A stretch of DNA of 64,000 nucleotides from Chrysomallon squamiferum (lineage: Eukaryota; Mollusca; Gastropoda; Neomphalida; Peltospiridae). The stretch lies in NCBI GenBank assembly GCA_012295275.1, contig CM022670.1, positions 30,688,438 through 30,752,437 on the forward strand, written 5' to 3'. The position numbers were made by a program, and so were the translations under genes. Positions 43,368 to 57,500 of the stretch are shown here, piece by piece (position 1 is the first letter of the stretch; the number at the start of each line of letters is the position of its first letter). The notes beneath the pieces were generated by a model. That model did no database searches. It was given only the letters and a program-made list of their open reading frames with translations, and was not told where the DNA came from.

Positions 43368-46300
43368 TATTAAATTGTAAATGAGTATCAACGAAACATT
43401 ATTTTTCTAACAGTTTTTCTACTTACTTTTTTCAATTTGTATTTCTTTTTTTTTCTTTTTATGTGTGTATTTATGTACCTGTCTGTGTGTGTATGTATGT
43501 ATGTATCTATGTGTTTCTCTGTATATGTGTCTGTATTGTTTATTTTTCCCTATTTTACGAGCTGTAAGACAACTCGAAACAGGTTAAACTTGTTGCAGGT
43601 GAGAAAATAAATAAATAATTTAGCTTAAAAAAATATGTCCTTTATTCGTTTTCAGAAGTAAACAAGGACTAGAAATTTACATATGGGTAATATTATAGCA
43701 ATAACAGAAAGATATTATCTATTTAATATTTATGAAACAGTGAATGAAATGCCTGAATACTACTATATAAATTTTTGTTTTAATTTATGTTTGTAGCTAT
43801 GTATAATACATATAATATGTAATACAATGTTTTAATATTATAATCGACGTCGTCATCATCATCATCGTTTTCGTTATCGTCAGAAATGAAATACAGTTAT
43901 TATCATTTTGTTGTTATTTTGCTATTTTTGATAGTGGCACAATGGTGATTATGGCCTGTGTAAATGTTGTGGTGTTTCTGTTGTTTTTATCGTTGTTTGT
44001 TTGGTTTGGTGGGTGTTTTTTCGGGGGGGGGGGTTCTGTTGGTGTTGTTTTTTCCCCTAATCTCTCTTTGTTGGATTTTTCTGTTTTTGTATCTCTGATA
44101 ATCACAGATGTCAGTGATATGTTTTCTATTTTCAGCTTGCCGGTACCGGAGATATCAAAGAGTTTGAAAGATTATACAATGCGGATCCCTCTATGTTGTA
44201 TCTTCGTAATGGAAACGGATATGCGCCGGTACACGTGGCTGCAGTTAAGGGACAAATTAATATATTGGAATTTATCGCAATGCATGGTGGAGGTAAAAAT
44301 AAATAAATAAATAAACACACACACACACACACACACACACTGAAACAAATAAAAAAATAACGATCAAAGGTAAACATTTGTTAAGGACTTTTTGATTTTC
44401 CGTTCAACTCTTTTTATAACAGTAAAAATGTAATGGTATCTGACTGATTGTATGTAGTAGTAGAATAATAATAATAGTAGTAGTAATAGTAATAGTAGTA
44501 GTTGTAGTAGTAGTAGTACTAGTAGTAGTAGTAGTAATAGTAGTAGTAGCAGTATTAGTGGTAACTGTAGTAAATGCAGCAGCAGCAGCAGTAATACTAA
44601 TAGCAGCAGACGTTGTGTAGGTGAATGTAATAATAATTATATAAATAAAAGAAAATGAAAGTATCCATTTCTACAAAACTATGAAATATTGATGCATCTT
44701 AATCACAAAAATCTTTCACTCATAGCAAACAAATAAATCTTATCTCCAGCTTTTAAGATCTTTTTTATTTTTGTTCTTACTTTTTTTTCCAGAACAATTT
44801 TGTTAAACTAATTTTCTGTTATATTCATTACTGTGTTTCAGACTTTGACATTCAAAACAAACAAGGTAATACCGCATTGCACCTCGCCGTAGACGTAGGT
44901 CAGATCAACGTAGTTAACTTTCTCATCGATCACGGGGCTGCTACAGACATCCATAACAATGAAAAAACCGCACCAATCCACGTTGCAGTGTTAACAGGCA
45001 ACACGAATTCTTTAAAGGTACGTACTATTTAGCCCCCAAAAAGAATGAAAATAATATGGCAAGTTTAATATTGAAGATAAACTTCTAAACCACACGCTTT
45101 TTACCTCTATCTTTCCCATAATCATATAGAAGATTTAAAAAAAACAAAGTTGCTGTCTTAATGTTATCATGATGTCTATGTGCAGAGATACATGTGTATC
45201 TGTACAATGTTTGCTGCATTCGTTGTGTTGAACTCTGCTATTTATGAGAATAATTTGTACCTTACTTCCATCATGGAAACAGTTAGCTATGTCTTTCGTA
45301 GGCAGAACCTTTGGCTTTTGCTGAAGAAAGAAGTAAAATTTGATTTTGTTTTCCAGGCATTGCTTCAGCATGATCAGGTAGATGTAAATTTACCAGGTGA
45401 AAGTGGTTTCACTCCTCTTCACTACTGTGCGCTCTCAGACAACGCACATTGCGCGGAGCTTCTAGTGAGTAACATAACTAACTGTCTAATATCATTTAAT
45501 TATATATAAATTTGAATAGAACTGTCCTAGTAATTCAGTTGTTATAAAAGTAATTAAGAATTTGTATATAAATTTCAAAATTATTTTAAATTTGTTTGAA
45601 ATTCATATACTGAAAAGAAAAGTGAAGACAGCTGTGATGATGATCACGATGACGATAATAATAATAATAACAACAACAATAATTAATTAATTAATTAATT
45701 TAACAGTTAATAGAGTTCTATGCTAAGACAGCATTCATACTATATTATTATTACTATGGCTATACTCATACTTTCAAGACATTTGTTTTGAGAATGAAAA
45801 GAGTTTCTGTTAAAATTATATTACAGTACCTAAATGATTAATTGCAATCTGGTACCAAAAACTGAACTGTTTATATCGTTCTGAAGAAAACCGGAAACAT
45901 AATTTGTCTTCCGAAGAATAGCAGTGCTATGTGAAGAAACAGGAAAAAGCGTTTAATTTCTGAAGGGACATCACTAATTTATTTTATTTTTTTATTTTTC
46001 TATTAAAAAAAAAAAATTTCCGATTCTTTTTACAACATAACTATAATAAAAATTAATTTGATCCAAAACATATCCTCGTAATGAAGGCAGCCTCCATTCT
46101 CTGAAATCCTGTAACTGTACTTATGGTATCTCTCTGAAACTTTTACTGAAGGATCATTAAATGCTTTTTATTTAAAATGTACTATTTCCTTACACTCAAA
46201 GTAAATCAGTTTAGATAATTACATATAGTGTAATACAAATTTGTAGGTCACAGTTTTGTCAACGGACTTTCAGGGCAATCTTTTATTCGCTGTCATCTAT

Positions 46301-47851
46301 TTTTTTCTATTAGCGATTTGTTTGGATACATTGTCTGAAGTTCTGATTTACCATATGGCTTCCAATATTTAATTCTGATGTTATCACAAGAACTGAATCA
46401 GGCCTATTGCGACGTTGATAACACGTTTGCAAAAGACCTTGTACTGCGTCTAAAGCATTTAATCACATGGTTCATCTCGTATATTTGTACACAAACACCC
46501 CATTTGAGGTTCAGTTTTATACACAATTAAAACATAAAGGTAATTAAATAAGGAACTGATGACTTTATGGATTAACTTCGTTTTCTGTTTTACAGTTGGA
46601 GTATGGCGCCAAACCGTGTATGAAGTGTGATTTTGGTTTCTATGCCATCCACGCAGCGGCCAAGTCAGCATCATCTAAAACACTGGAAGTCTTGGTCAAA
46701 CACTGTATGTATAATTACAGAGCCCTGATGTTGTTCTTTGTTTGTTGTTATTGTTGTTTTATTATTAATATTTTCATCCTAAGCCACAACTAAACAGAAA
46801 CTTTGTAAAAATTTATTATTTTAAATATTTTTATATAGTTTATCTGGCACTGTCTTTTTCAATTATAGATTTTTTTAAAATATTTTTTATAACTTGTTAT
46901 TATCATTCTAAATTATTTTAAATGAAATAAGATTAAAAAAAAATGTAATTCTTATTCTTAACTTACTCGTATTTATGTAATTAATGAAAAAATTTAAAAA
47001 AAGAAAATAAAACAAAAACAACACAGCATTTATATCATTTTTCTCTTTGACTGTTACGATGTAACTTTAAGAGATTAATATACTATTTTATTACAAATCA
47101 TGTGCAATGTTTTTAGCATTTATTAAAACATATCGTACTTTAACATTTGTTTTGGCTACTAAAACACGGAACTAACTCGCTTGTCCTTTTAACCAGTATT
47201 TTATCAACAACAATTTTATCATTTCTGTCGGAGAAAAACTTTGTAGATTTAAACAAATTTTTATATATTTTTCGTATTTTTTTATTTAATTTTTTTATTT
47301 TTTGACTTTCCTTTTGCAAACACTCAATGGAGTACAAACTAGAATTGTATATTTTCTTTTTAAACTTTTTTTTATCATTTTGTAATAAGAAGTCACTGCG
47401 TACACAATGTAATGATATAACATCAAACAAGTTACCATTTTCAACCTGTCCAGAACAAACTGGTGTATAAAACATGTGTTTCTAGCGTCAATTCTATCGC
47501 TATTATTGTAAATGTAATTACACTGTAGCAACGACTGAAAAAAGAAATGTTTTTTCTCCCTTTGAGACTGACGTGCATCATCCGTCGTCATTTGGTAATG
47601 ACACAGAGATTAATTCTAAGGGATGCCACTCGGTACATTTATGTTTAACTTGACCTAGACTGTACAATGTAGATGACCCGCTAGAAAATGTCAAACGGAA
47701 GCGTATTCCACTTAAAATAAAACTATTGCGTGTTTCGCCAACTAACTCTTTGCTTTCGTTTTCAGTAAACACAAAGTGACGATACATATAAGTCTCTTGT
47801 TTCACCTTTAATGGTGAAATCATGCATCTTTAACTTAATATTTTCCTCAGG

Positions 47852-47910
<59 letters not shown>

Positions 47911-49207
47911 CATACCTACATAATTTAATATTATACATATACACACACAGACAAATACAAACACACAGATAGATAGATATTCATAAAGGCAGACATAAAG
48001 GCAGACAGGCAGACAGATATGCATATATACGCAAAACAGAGTGTATCTAGAAATACAGTTGCTATGAAGGTAGAAAGAAAATGGAATTGATGATATAAAT
48101 GATTGAGAACAAATTAATATAAAACAAGAAAGTCTTATAATATTTTATTTCTTCCGAAATAAAATTAGAAAAACATTGCTCAGTGACATTTTATATCTTT
48201 GTAAAACTAGCTCTCATTTTAATATCGTAATCAGAAATTTAGACATCCGTAATTCCTGAACATTAAGGTCACTACTCAAACCTTAATTTCCAGCATAATG
48301 GCTCAGAAAATGTTAATATTTGTAGATTAATAGCTAATCCAGTTGTAACCTTCTGCTAAAAAAAAAATAATAATAAAAATAAATGAAAATTATATTGTAC
48401 ATTAGAGCCCATTAGAAGGGATTCAAATAAGATCAACGTTAGTAATGTTTGTAATGTAAACTTTGAAAATAAATAAAATAAATTTATAATGTCATGTTAG
48501 TTTGAACATTTGTTTTTAGCACTGATATTACAATGAAATTATGTATTATTACGTGACTGTGTTTTATTTACACATTTAAAATATATTTGAATAAGTTCCT
48601 GTGACCTCTGATATATTTCACAGGGATACAGCCAGGGAAAAAACAAAACTTAGGCACCCTATACAACTGTACATATAAACTTCACCTATGGAATACATAG
48701 GAATGTACGACACAAATATATACATACATACATACATACATATATACATACATACATACATACATATATATATATATACCTATATTCATACATACATTCA
48801 TATATACATATATTCATATACATACATACATATATAATACATGCAAACGTATATAAATACACTCATGCTCAAAAATACACCAGTATGCATATATTCGCAC
48901 ATTCAGACAAAATATACACACATAACCCATTCTTATTTACAAGGAAAAACTGAACTACCCAGATACAGATTAAATAAGAATTGTACATTGTTGTTGAACA
49001 GCTGAAACTCTTGGTTATTCTCGTGTCGAAATACTCTCATGGCGAGACATGGAGAACAACATTGCTCTTCATTCAGCAGTCAATGGTGGAAACATCAAGG
49101 CTGTACAGATCTGTCTCGAGGCTGGAGCCCCTGTCAACGCCCTCCAGGTAAATATAAAATGTTTACCGGATATATCTGACATGCAAGCAGTTTTATATGT
49201 GTGCGTG

Positions 49208-49248
<41 letters not shown>

Positions 49249-51489
49249 GCGTGCATATAGAGATTGATGGAAAATTTTATTAAAATTCTTGCTGTTTGAA
49301 ATGTTTGTGTATGTATAGATATCAAGAAACCAAAGTGGACAAACACGTGTTTAATATGGAGAGAAAAGTACTTTATCTTAATAAAAAATCACGATATGTA
49401 AAAGTATCTCAGACAACTTAACCAGTGTGTCAGCTTGTGATAGACTCTAAAATGAACATGTTTATATATTACATGATAAGATTTATTGTTTATATATAAT
49501 TTTTATATATTACGATTCTGATTTTCAGGATGACAGATCAACGCCAGTGCATTTCGCGTGTCTTCAAGGAAACCTTGAAATGCTCCAAATGATGTACGAG
49601 GCACAACCTGAGAATTTCGAAAAAGCTCTGCATATCGCAGATAGCTGTGATATGACTCCTCTTCATCGAGCTGCTCTGTTTAATCATGTTGCTGTTGTCA
49701 AGTACTTGCTAGAGAAAGTAAGCTGCTAGACGTAGCGAACTAACAGAACGTGAAAAACAACTCCTGCATTTATTTAATTAGTAAGAAACAAAAAATATTT
49801 CAATGTCCGTTCAAATTCCTTTATTATGTCTGTTTCTGATCTGCGCTGCATCATTATAGTGGCCAAGTATTAATTATTATTTTTAGATATGCTGCTTGAT
49901 GTAGAATGTTTTAAAGTAATTCTGGTATTTTTAGGGTGCTGACGTTAACGCCAAAGATTGTCAGGGTAGGACACCGTTGTTGCTGTCGGCTTCAAAGGGT
50001 GGGTGGCCGACAGTAAAATGCTTGTTAGAAAACAAGGCAGATTTGTGTGTGAAAGATGAACATAACAGAAATTTTCTTCACATTTCTATCAAGTTTGGTG
50101 GAAAACTTAGTTACTTTGCAGATTTTGAAGATGTAAGTAGATGAGTCTTCATTTATTTTAACTATTAAATGGATATAAAGTGATATAGCAGTATTCTAGA
50201 TGAGTGAAGAATAATTTTCATTAAGAAGAAAAATAAGTTAAGAAACACAGAATTACCTTTTTCTGATAATAATATTTTGATTGTGTGTTAGAGATTGTGA
50301 AAAAAATTATTGTTGTCTGATAATATGATGTTATTATGTATTCCAGCTGTTGAAGAAAATTATTATTTTCTGATAATTGTAATTTAATTATGTGTTCTAA
50401 TAAATAAAGAAAATTACTGTTTTCTGATTATTATTTTGATTAGGTATTAAATTAATAAATAAATACGTAAATGAAGAAAATCACTATTTTTGGATAATGT
50501 CACTGAATATGTATTTCGGCACAGGAAGAAATATAGAATGAGTGTCTTCTGATAATTACTTTTATGATTTGTTTCAGCTTGTGAAAAAACATATGAACGA
50601 GAAAGATGATTATGGGTGTACCCCTCTGCATTATGCATGTAAAGAAGGACATCTGAAAGCTGTTGAGGATCTGTTGAACATTGGAGCTATCGTGAACGTT
50701 AAAAACAATGAAAAACAGAGTCCTTTTCACTTAGCAGCCAAGTATGTTGAAGTTAACGTGTTAAACCTAAACCTCAAACTAACCACAGATATAAACGTTA
50801 ACATATGCTGTTGATAGTTATGACAATAGAGATACATGTACTCTATGAAGATATTACTTAATATTTGCTCTGATTTTTAATATTAAAATGTACGTTTATA
50901 TATTTATTTCAAGCTGTTTCGTTTTATAGACTAAATTTGAAATACAGTGTCAGAGTTTTGCTATCACTTCTTATTTGCTTTGCTTAAACATTTTTCAACC
51001 ATATATATCTTTAAACATATTATACAGTGAATATTTGTTTAACAAAACCTAGCGCCAGAAATATACTTATCAATAAAACATAAAAATTACTATTTTTCTC
51101 CTAATAACCAAACTTAAATAAAATAAAACAAAATCAAATAATAATAAGAAGAAAGAGGTGATGATGATGATGATGATGATGACAATAAAGAAAAAAGAAG
51201 AAGAATGCAGACAAGTCTTACTAATTAGCAGTTTAATTTTATCTATGTCCATTTGGAGGTGATTTTTGTGGGTTTTCTCAGACTGGTTGCTGTATACCAA
51301 TGTGTTTTGTTCCAGATATGGACGATTCAATACATGCAAACGTCTTCTAGAAACAGAACAAGGTCCAAATATTATCAATGAAACTGATGCCAAGGGAAGA
51401 TCAGCTCTTCACATCGCGTCCATGAATGGTAACACGAAGATCATCAGCCTCCTTATGAAGAAAGGCGCAGTGTTTGCCAAGTACGTTTT

Positions 51490-51520
<31 letters not shown>

Positions 51521-51895
51521 GTATAATTTACATTATAAATGGCCAAATAATAAATTATTTGTTTAACGACACCTTTGCATATTCTAATATTAACAGTTAT
51601 TAGGCGCATGTTATTAACAGCAAGTTTTATATATATATATATAATTCCCATATCGCTACTATGAGAAATCAATGTTGCAACTGAAAGTAGCCCATTGCTT
51701 ACGCGCAAAAGAATTAAACCTGCGTCTTATCGTATAACAGTCCAGTATACTATTCACTAAAATACAATCTGCAATATGTAAGTTACATAAGTGTCTCGTT
51801 ATCCAAACCGTTATTTGAGTATTAACGTTAACATGGCATTAAGTAATTGTTATCATAAGCTCGTAATATAATATAATAATAATAATAATAATAAT

Positions 51896-51932
<37 letters not shown>

Positions 51933-52203
51933 TTCACGTAACTGAAGTATTTACGATATGATGAATATATGTTAGCAATATTAGATTCTCGCAAAAAAAA
52001 TCGAATCGATTATCTCCCTTCTATGAGTTGAAATAAATCTAAAACTAGAGAATCATTTATTACAGACTTAATAGGTGCTAAATATTTTAAATGATGTTAT
52101 ATAAAAAATATATAAGCAGTGGCAACAACAACAATAGTTAGAACATAAACAACTGGATTAACAACAGTAGTAGTAGTTGTAGTAGTAGTAGTAGTAGTAG
52201 TAA

Positions 52204-52238
<35 letters not shown>

Positions 52239-52607
52239 ATAGTAGTAGTAGTAATAAAAATAACAAGAATAAGAATAAGAATAACTGCCGACCATCAGGA
52301 AAAGAAGCAGTCATATATTGTTTTCATATACTATTTTCTTTTCACTATATCAGTTAATAACACCTACTTCGTGGGACTAGAAGACTTGGGTGCAATATTA
52401 GTATTAATATTATTATAATCTACTTATAGCATTATTATTATTATTATTATTATTATGATTACTGATGCTGTCGTTGTTGTTAATCTTGAAAATAATACCT
52501 ACCCCTTCGTTAGAGATAACACTTTATATGAGATTCTGGATCCGTCCCTGCATGTCATTACAAACGTCTATTTTATATGAAAAATAAATAAAATCCGATA
52601 TGCATCT

Positions 52608-52662
<55 letters not shown>

Positions 52663-52823
52663 TGCATATTCTAACTATAGATTCCTGAAAAATCATCAAC
52701 AGTTATAACAATATATTAACAGCGGAATTACGGTGCAACATCATAAAGTCTTACCATGGCGTATTTATAAAATTTGGTTGTGAATATTCACTTATTACAG
52801 GGAATATTTTATTATTTAGAAAT

Positions 52824-52917
<94 letters not shown>

Positions 52918-54531
52918 GGTTTTCTTTATGTGTTTAGATTTCTTTTTACAAATAATTGTTTTGTTCTTTGTTTTCGTATTTTGTTGTTATTACATATTTT
53001 GGTTTAATAATTGTTGCTCATTTGACTTTTCTTATATATTATGTTACGTTATTTATTAAAAAATGATTGTTTTGTAGGAATTTTTTTTTTGTCTGTTTTC
53101 AGATCGTGGCACAGATATTATAACTAGGAAACGATTTCTGTTTAATGTGGAAAAGAGCCTTAAAAAACATAAATGTAAAACAATTTTTAAAAACTGTGTT
53201 ATAATTTCGTTTTTCAGAGATTACGAGAGTAACAGCGCTCTGCATTACGCTGCGATGAACGGATATACTCAGAGCATACGTCTTTTAGTGAGCGTCCATT
53301 CCAATTTACTCAATTCTGCTAATGTGAAGGGTGTAAGTTTTTGTCTTATTCTTAGTTTCAGAGGATGAATGTCTCTACGTATGTATGTATGCATTTGTGT
53401 ATGTATATATGTGTGTGTATATATGCATGTACGTAACTATCTGTGTTTGTATGTATGTATGTATGTATGTATGTGTATGTGTTTGTATATTTGTACGTAC
53501 GCATACATGTTTTGTGTATGTGTATGTACATGTTTGCATTCACCTATTTTTCGAATATTTTTTGTATATCATGAAATATATATTAATATTTATTAACATA
53601 TGTTTCCAAACATTGAAATATCACTCTGTTGCAGAAACTATCAAAACATTTTTATTTGTATTATTTTTGGCATTCTGTGATAAACCCGAGCATGCTGTAT
53701 ATTTTGTAAGATAACCTTTCTACCTGGGATTAAGGGATATATTATATTGCTCATACCGCCCACAGCTTTGCAGAAAAAAACCGGGCGAAGTGAGAGGTGC
53801 AAGTCAAGTTAAAATGATAACGCCTGCTTTAGACATTGCACCATATAGCACGTCCAATTATTATCACCTTTAAGATGACGTGTTTACTATCAGTTTGTGC
53901 TTAATGTTTTCAAGCAGGCTGAAAAGAAGAGCGCTACAGTTTGATGTGTGTACACAATTTACACTTTGTTTTATTTATTTATTGCACTCTGTGTATGAAA
54001 AATGACTATTTTTTTCTTCAATTTTAATAGTTTTGTTGTTTGTTTTATGTTTGTAAATTTATAGGAAACTCAGATATATTCAGAAAACAACAGCAAAAGC
54101 AAAACCTGTTATCACTAACAGTTAGTGTTTACCGTTAAAGCGGCTTTTCATTATATAAACAAATTATATTTTAGTGTTCCTAAGTTTATATATTTGTTTG
54201 ACTTATAATGCACTAATAATTTTAAGCAAACTGGATGAATATTTAAATATATTTTTCACAATATTAAAGAAATTAAGATGAATAATTTTAAAAACAATTT
54301 GAATTGTAAGTGTATTTAGTTTTCCAACTTTATTAAAAATTTTAAAAGGTTTTTAATACATTTACAACATGAAAAATACTTTGATATTCATATGTTTTGC
54401 AAAGAAAAAACACATAAAAATACATACATTATTTAATGTCCTTGCACTGCTAATAGTATGTGTAACAGTTGTTATAGCTTCAATACAGATAACTTCTATA
54501 ATAATAGTTTCTGATGCCACCCCTCGTCTTC

Positions 54532-54598
<67 letters not shown>

Positions 54599-57500
54599 CA
54601 GGAAACAGCTCTTCACGCTGCAGCTAAAAACGGACAAACCAATGCTGTTACGTTGTTGCTGACTCTTGGTGCGGTGATTACTAAGAACAACGACAACAGA
54701 TCTTTTTTCGACTACATTTTAGAAAACCAGCAAACTGAGGTTGCTCTGGCTGTCGTTGATCACGACAGGTAAATCGTGCTCATTATATAGTATTTACATC
54801 TAATATGATCTAGAATCTCACAAAAAGTCATATTATACGTAACGATGATGATTATGATGATGATGACAATAATAATATATATATACACACAACAAATGGA
54901 ATATTATATACACAAACACAAAGGAGAAAAATCTTGTAAAATAAAAATCACAAGGCAAAGCACACTATGAAAATTTACTATAAAATATGTTTCTTACTTA
55001 TTGCAACTGAAAATTATTATTGATAGCCTTTTGCAAAATTTCGATACAGCCTTATCCATCCTGATGCCATAAGACTCGTTTTAACATGACTACAAAGTGC
55101 TATAATTGTTTTTAGTATTATTATTTTTATTTTGTTTTCACAGATGGGAAGATGTTATGAACACGTGTTCCGGGCCCTTTGGTTGTCCAATGTTAGGTCT
55201 TATTAAGCAGCTACCTGAAGTATGCATGGTAAGGTAAAATAAAAATCTGTTTTTGCTTTTGTTATATCTTAATAATATAATAATTATGAAATAATTCCTT
55301 TATATTCGATATATCAGAAACTTTATCTATATTTATATTTATTTATTTTTCATCATTTCGAGATTTTAGAAGTGCCTAAAGACGGATAAGGAATATTTTT
55401 TATTTGAAATTTAAAACCATTGCTCGGAGAGAATGTGATATGTATGCTGTTTGACCTTGCATTGTGCTTTCTTTATGGACTGTTTATTTAAAATAACTGA
55501 TACTGGTTACCGCAATATAAATGGTTTTTTCTGCTGTTAAAAACAGGCTGTCCTCGACCGATGTCAACAGCAGTCAGTTCATGACACGAAAAGTAAAGAT
55601 TATTACGTAAGTAGTGATTATAATAGAGTTATAGTTTCTTGTATACATATTCAGCCTTAGATATAAAGAACCAAACAATAATATAATATAATATAATATA
55701 ATATAATATAATATAATATAATATAATATAATATATAAAGAATATAATATAATATAACAAAATAAATAAATAACACAAAAATATAATTATCACCATAAAC
55801 TTTATTTTTCAAAAAGTTCAAGATCAAGCAGTCAATGTAGTTGTAAATACAATGTCTAATCCTAATACTTCTAACTGTACTTATATATAAGAAATAATAT
55901 GAAAAAGTTAATTTATTTTGCAATATGACAAGTAATTATCACTAAATGATTACTCCTGACATCTCTTAAATGTTTTTTCCAGGTAGAATACAATTACAAA
56001 TTCTTACAGTGTCCCATGGAATACGTTACAGAGTTGAAAAAGAAAGGAGAGCCATACACTCCCATGCTACTGCTCAATGTAATTATTTACAAAATTTATT
56101 TCATGACTTGGTTTCATTAGATGACAGTCAAATATTGCCACATGGTTGCTTCATCAAAATAGGGACTGACGTTTTTAATAAAACAATTGACGTATATAAT
56201 ATGATGCGCATAAACTGTTGTTCATTTTTATGTACCTGGATTTAAAAAGTTGTATATTACTATGTTTGTTTTTTGTTGTCTTTGTGTTGTTGTTTTTACT
56301 TATGTTTTGATTTTTATAATCTATGATGCTTCCAAACATGAGTGATACACTATTTATTTTTATTTATTCTTTCTTTATGGAATTATCAGACGATCATATT
56401 CTAATTGAAGACAAAATAATTATATATTTCAGATACTGACTATTATACATGTACTTTTTTATTTCTCAGGTGATGGTGAAGAATGGACGTGTTGAATGTT
56501 TATCACATCCTCTCTGTGTTAGTTTTCTCAATGCAAAGTGGCAAGTATTTTTGTCATTCAAATTTATAACATCAAGAACACGATTTTCAGTACGTCTTAA
56601 TAAGGTATATAAAACAAACATTTACTGATTATCTATTTTAATGATATGTCTAAATGTTTTACTACAGAGGGAAATATATGCAGGAGACATAACTTCTGCA
56701 GCTAATGTCTTAAATTAATGATTATGTCAAGCATGGTGTAATCATGAAATGGCTGGGAATGTAAAAATTAAATTATATAAAAAGCCTTAAACTATGAAAA
56801 ATTATATTCCTGAATATTTGAAGATAAATAAATAAGTAAGTAAATAAGTAAGTAAATAAAATAAATAAATAAAATGTAATGTAAAGAAATAGTGTAATGT
56901 AGTATAGTATGGTATAATATGATGAAAGTGATATAATGAAATGCGATATGATGTAATACAATGTAATGATGTGTAATGAAATGCAATGTAATTTAATGTG
57001 ATGTGATGTAATGTAATGCAATTATTTCTAACGTAATCTAATCTAACGCAGTTTTATGTAATGAAATGTAACACTTTAATGTAATGTAATTTGGTATGAT
57101 GTGAAATAACATAATGCGATGAGATGTAATGTAATTAAAGGTAAAGCTATGAAAAGGTGATATAAAATAAAATAAAATAAAAATAAATAATAGCTTATCT
57201 AATTAACTACCTTTAATTATGTATATTGCAGGAATGACTATGGGAAATATTTCTGTACTCTGTATCTGTTCATATACATGGCATATCTTGGTTTGCTCAC
57301 AGCATTCGTAGTTAATCAGAATTCACTCCTTCATTATGACTGGTGGTCAGTAGGTAATAACACCGAGGAAATGCTAGGAGGAAACTGTTATAAAGGATAT
57401 AAGGTTTGTTTTAGGATTGTATAAACTGTTATAAAGGATATAAGCTGTGTTTTAGGATTGTATACTAATCAGATTTAATACAGAGCGTATTTTAAAATTT

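Larger units (their letters stand above)
37563..44135 (+). other. TRPA1 intron 1 (6.6 kb)
   Basis: Contains (GT)n 39961-40022, (AAT)n 40178-40225, an (AAAG)n/(CTTT)n inverted pair at 41040-41087, (ATT)n 43313-43372 and an 11-base G run at 44023-44033. Also holds the antisense candidate exon and the candidate alternative first exon. Confidence 0.8.

Noticed and set aside
45180-45356. Apparent N-terminal extension of exon 4 with its own start
   Set aside because: The frame crosses a good acceptor at 45356 and has no TRPA1-like residues upstream; it is intron.
49199-49267. Cys-Val repeat extension after exon 6
   Set aside because: Read-through of the donor gtaaat into the (GT)n tract of intron 6.
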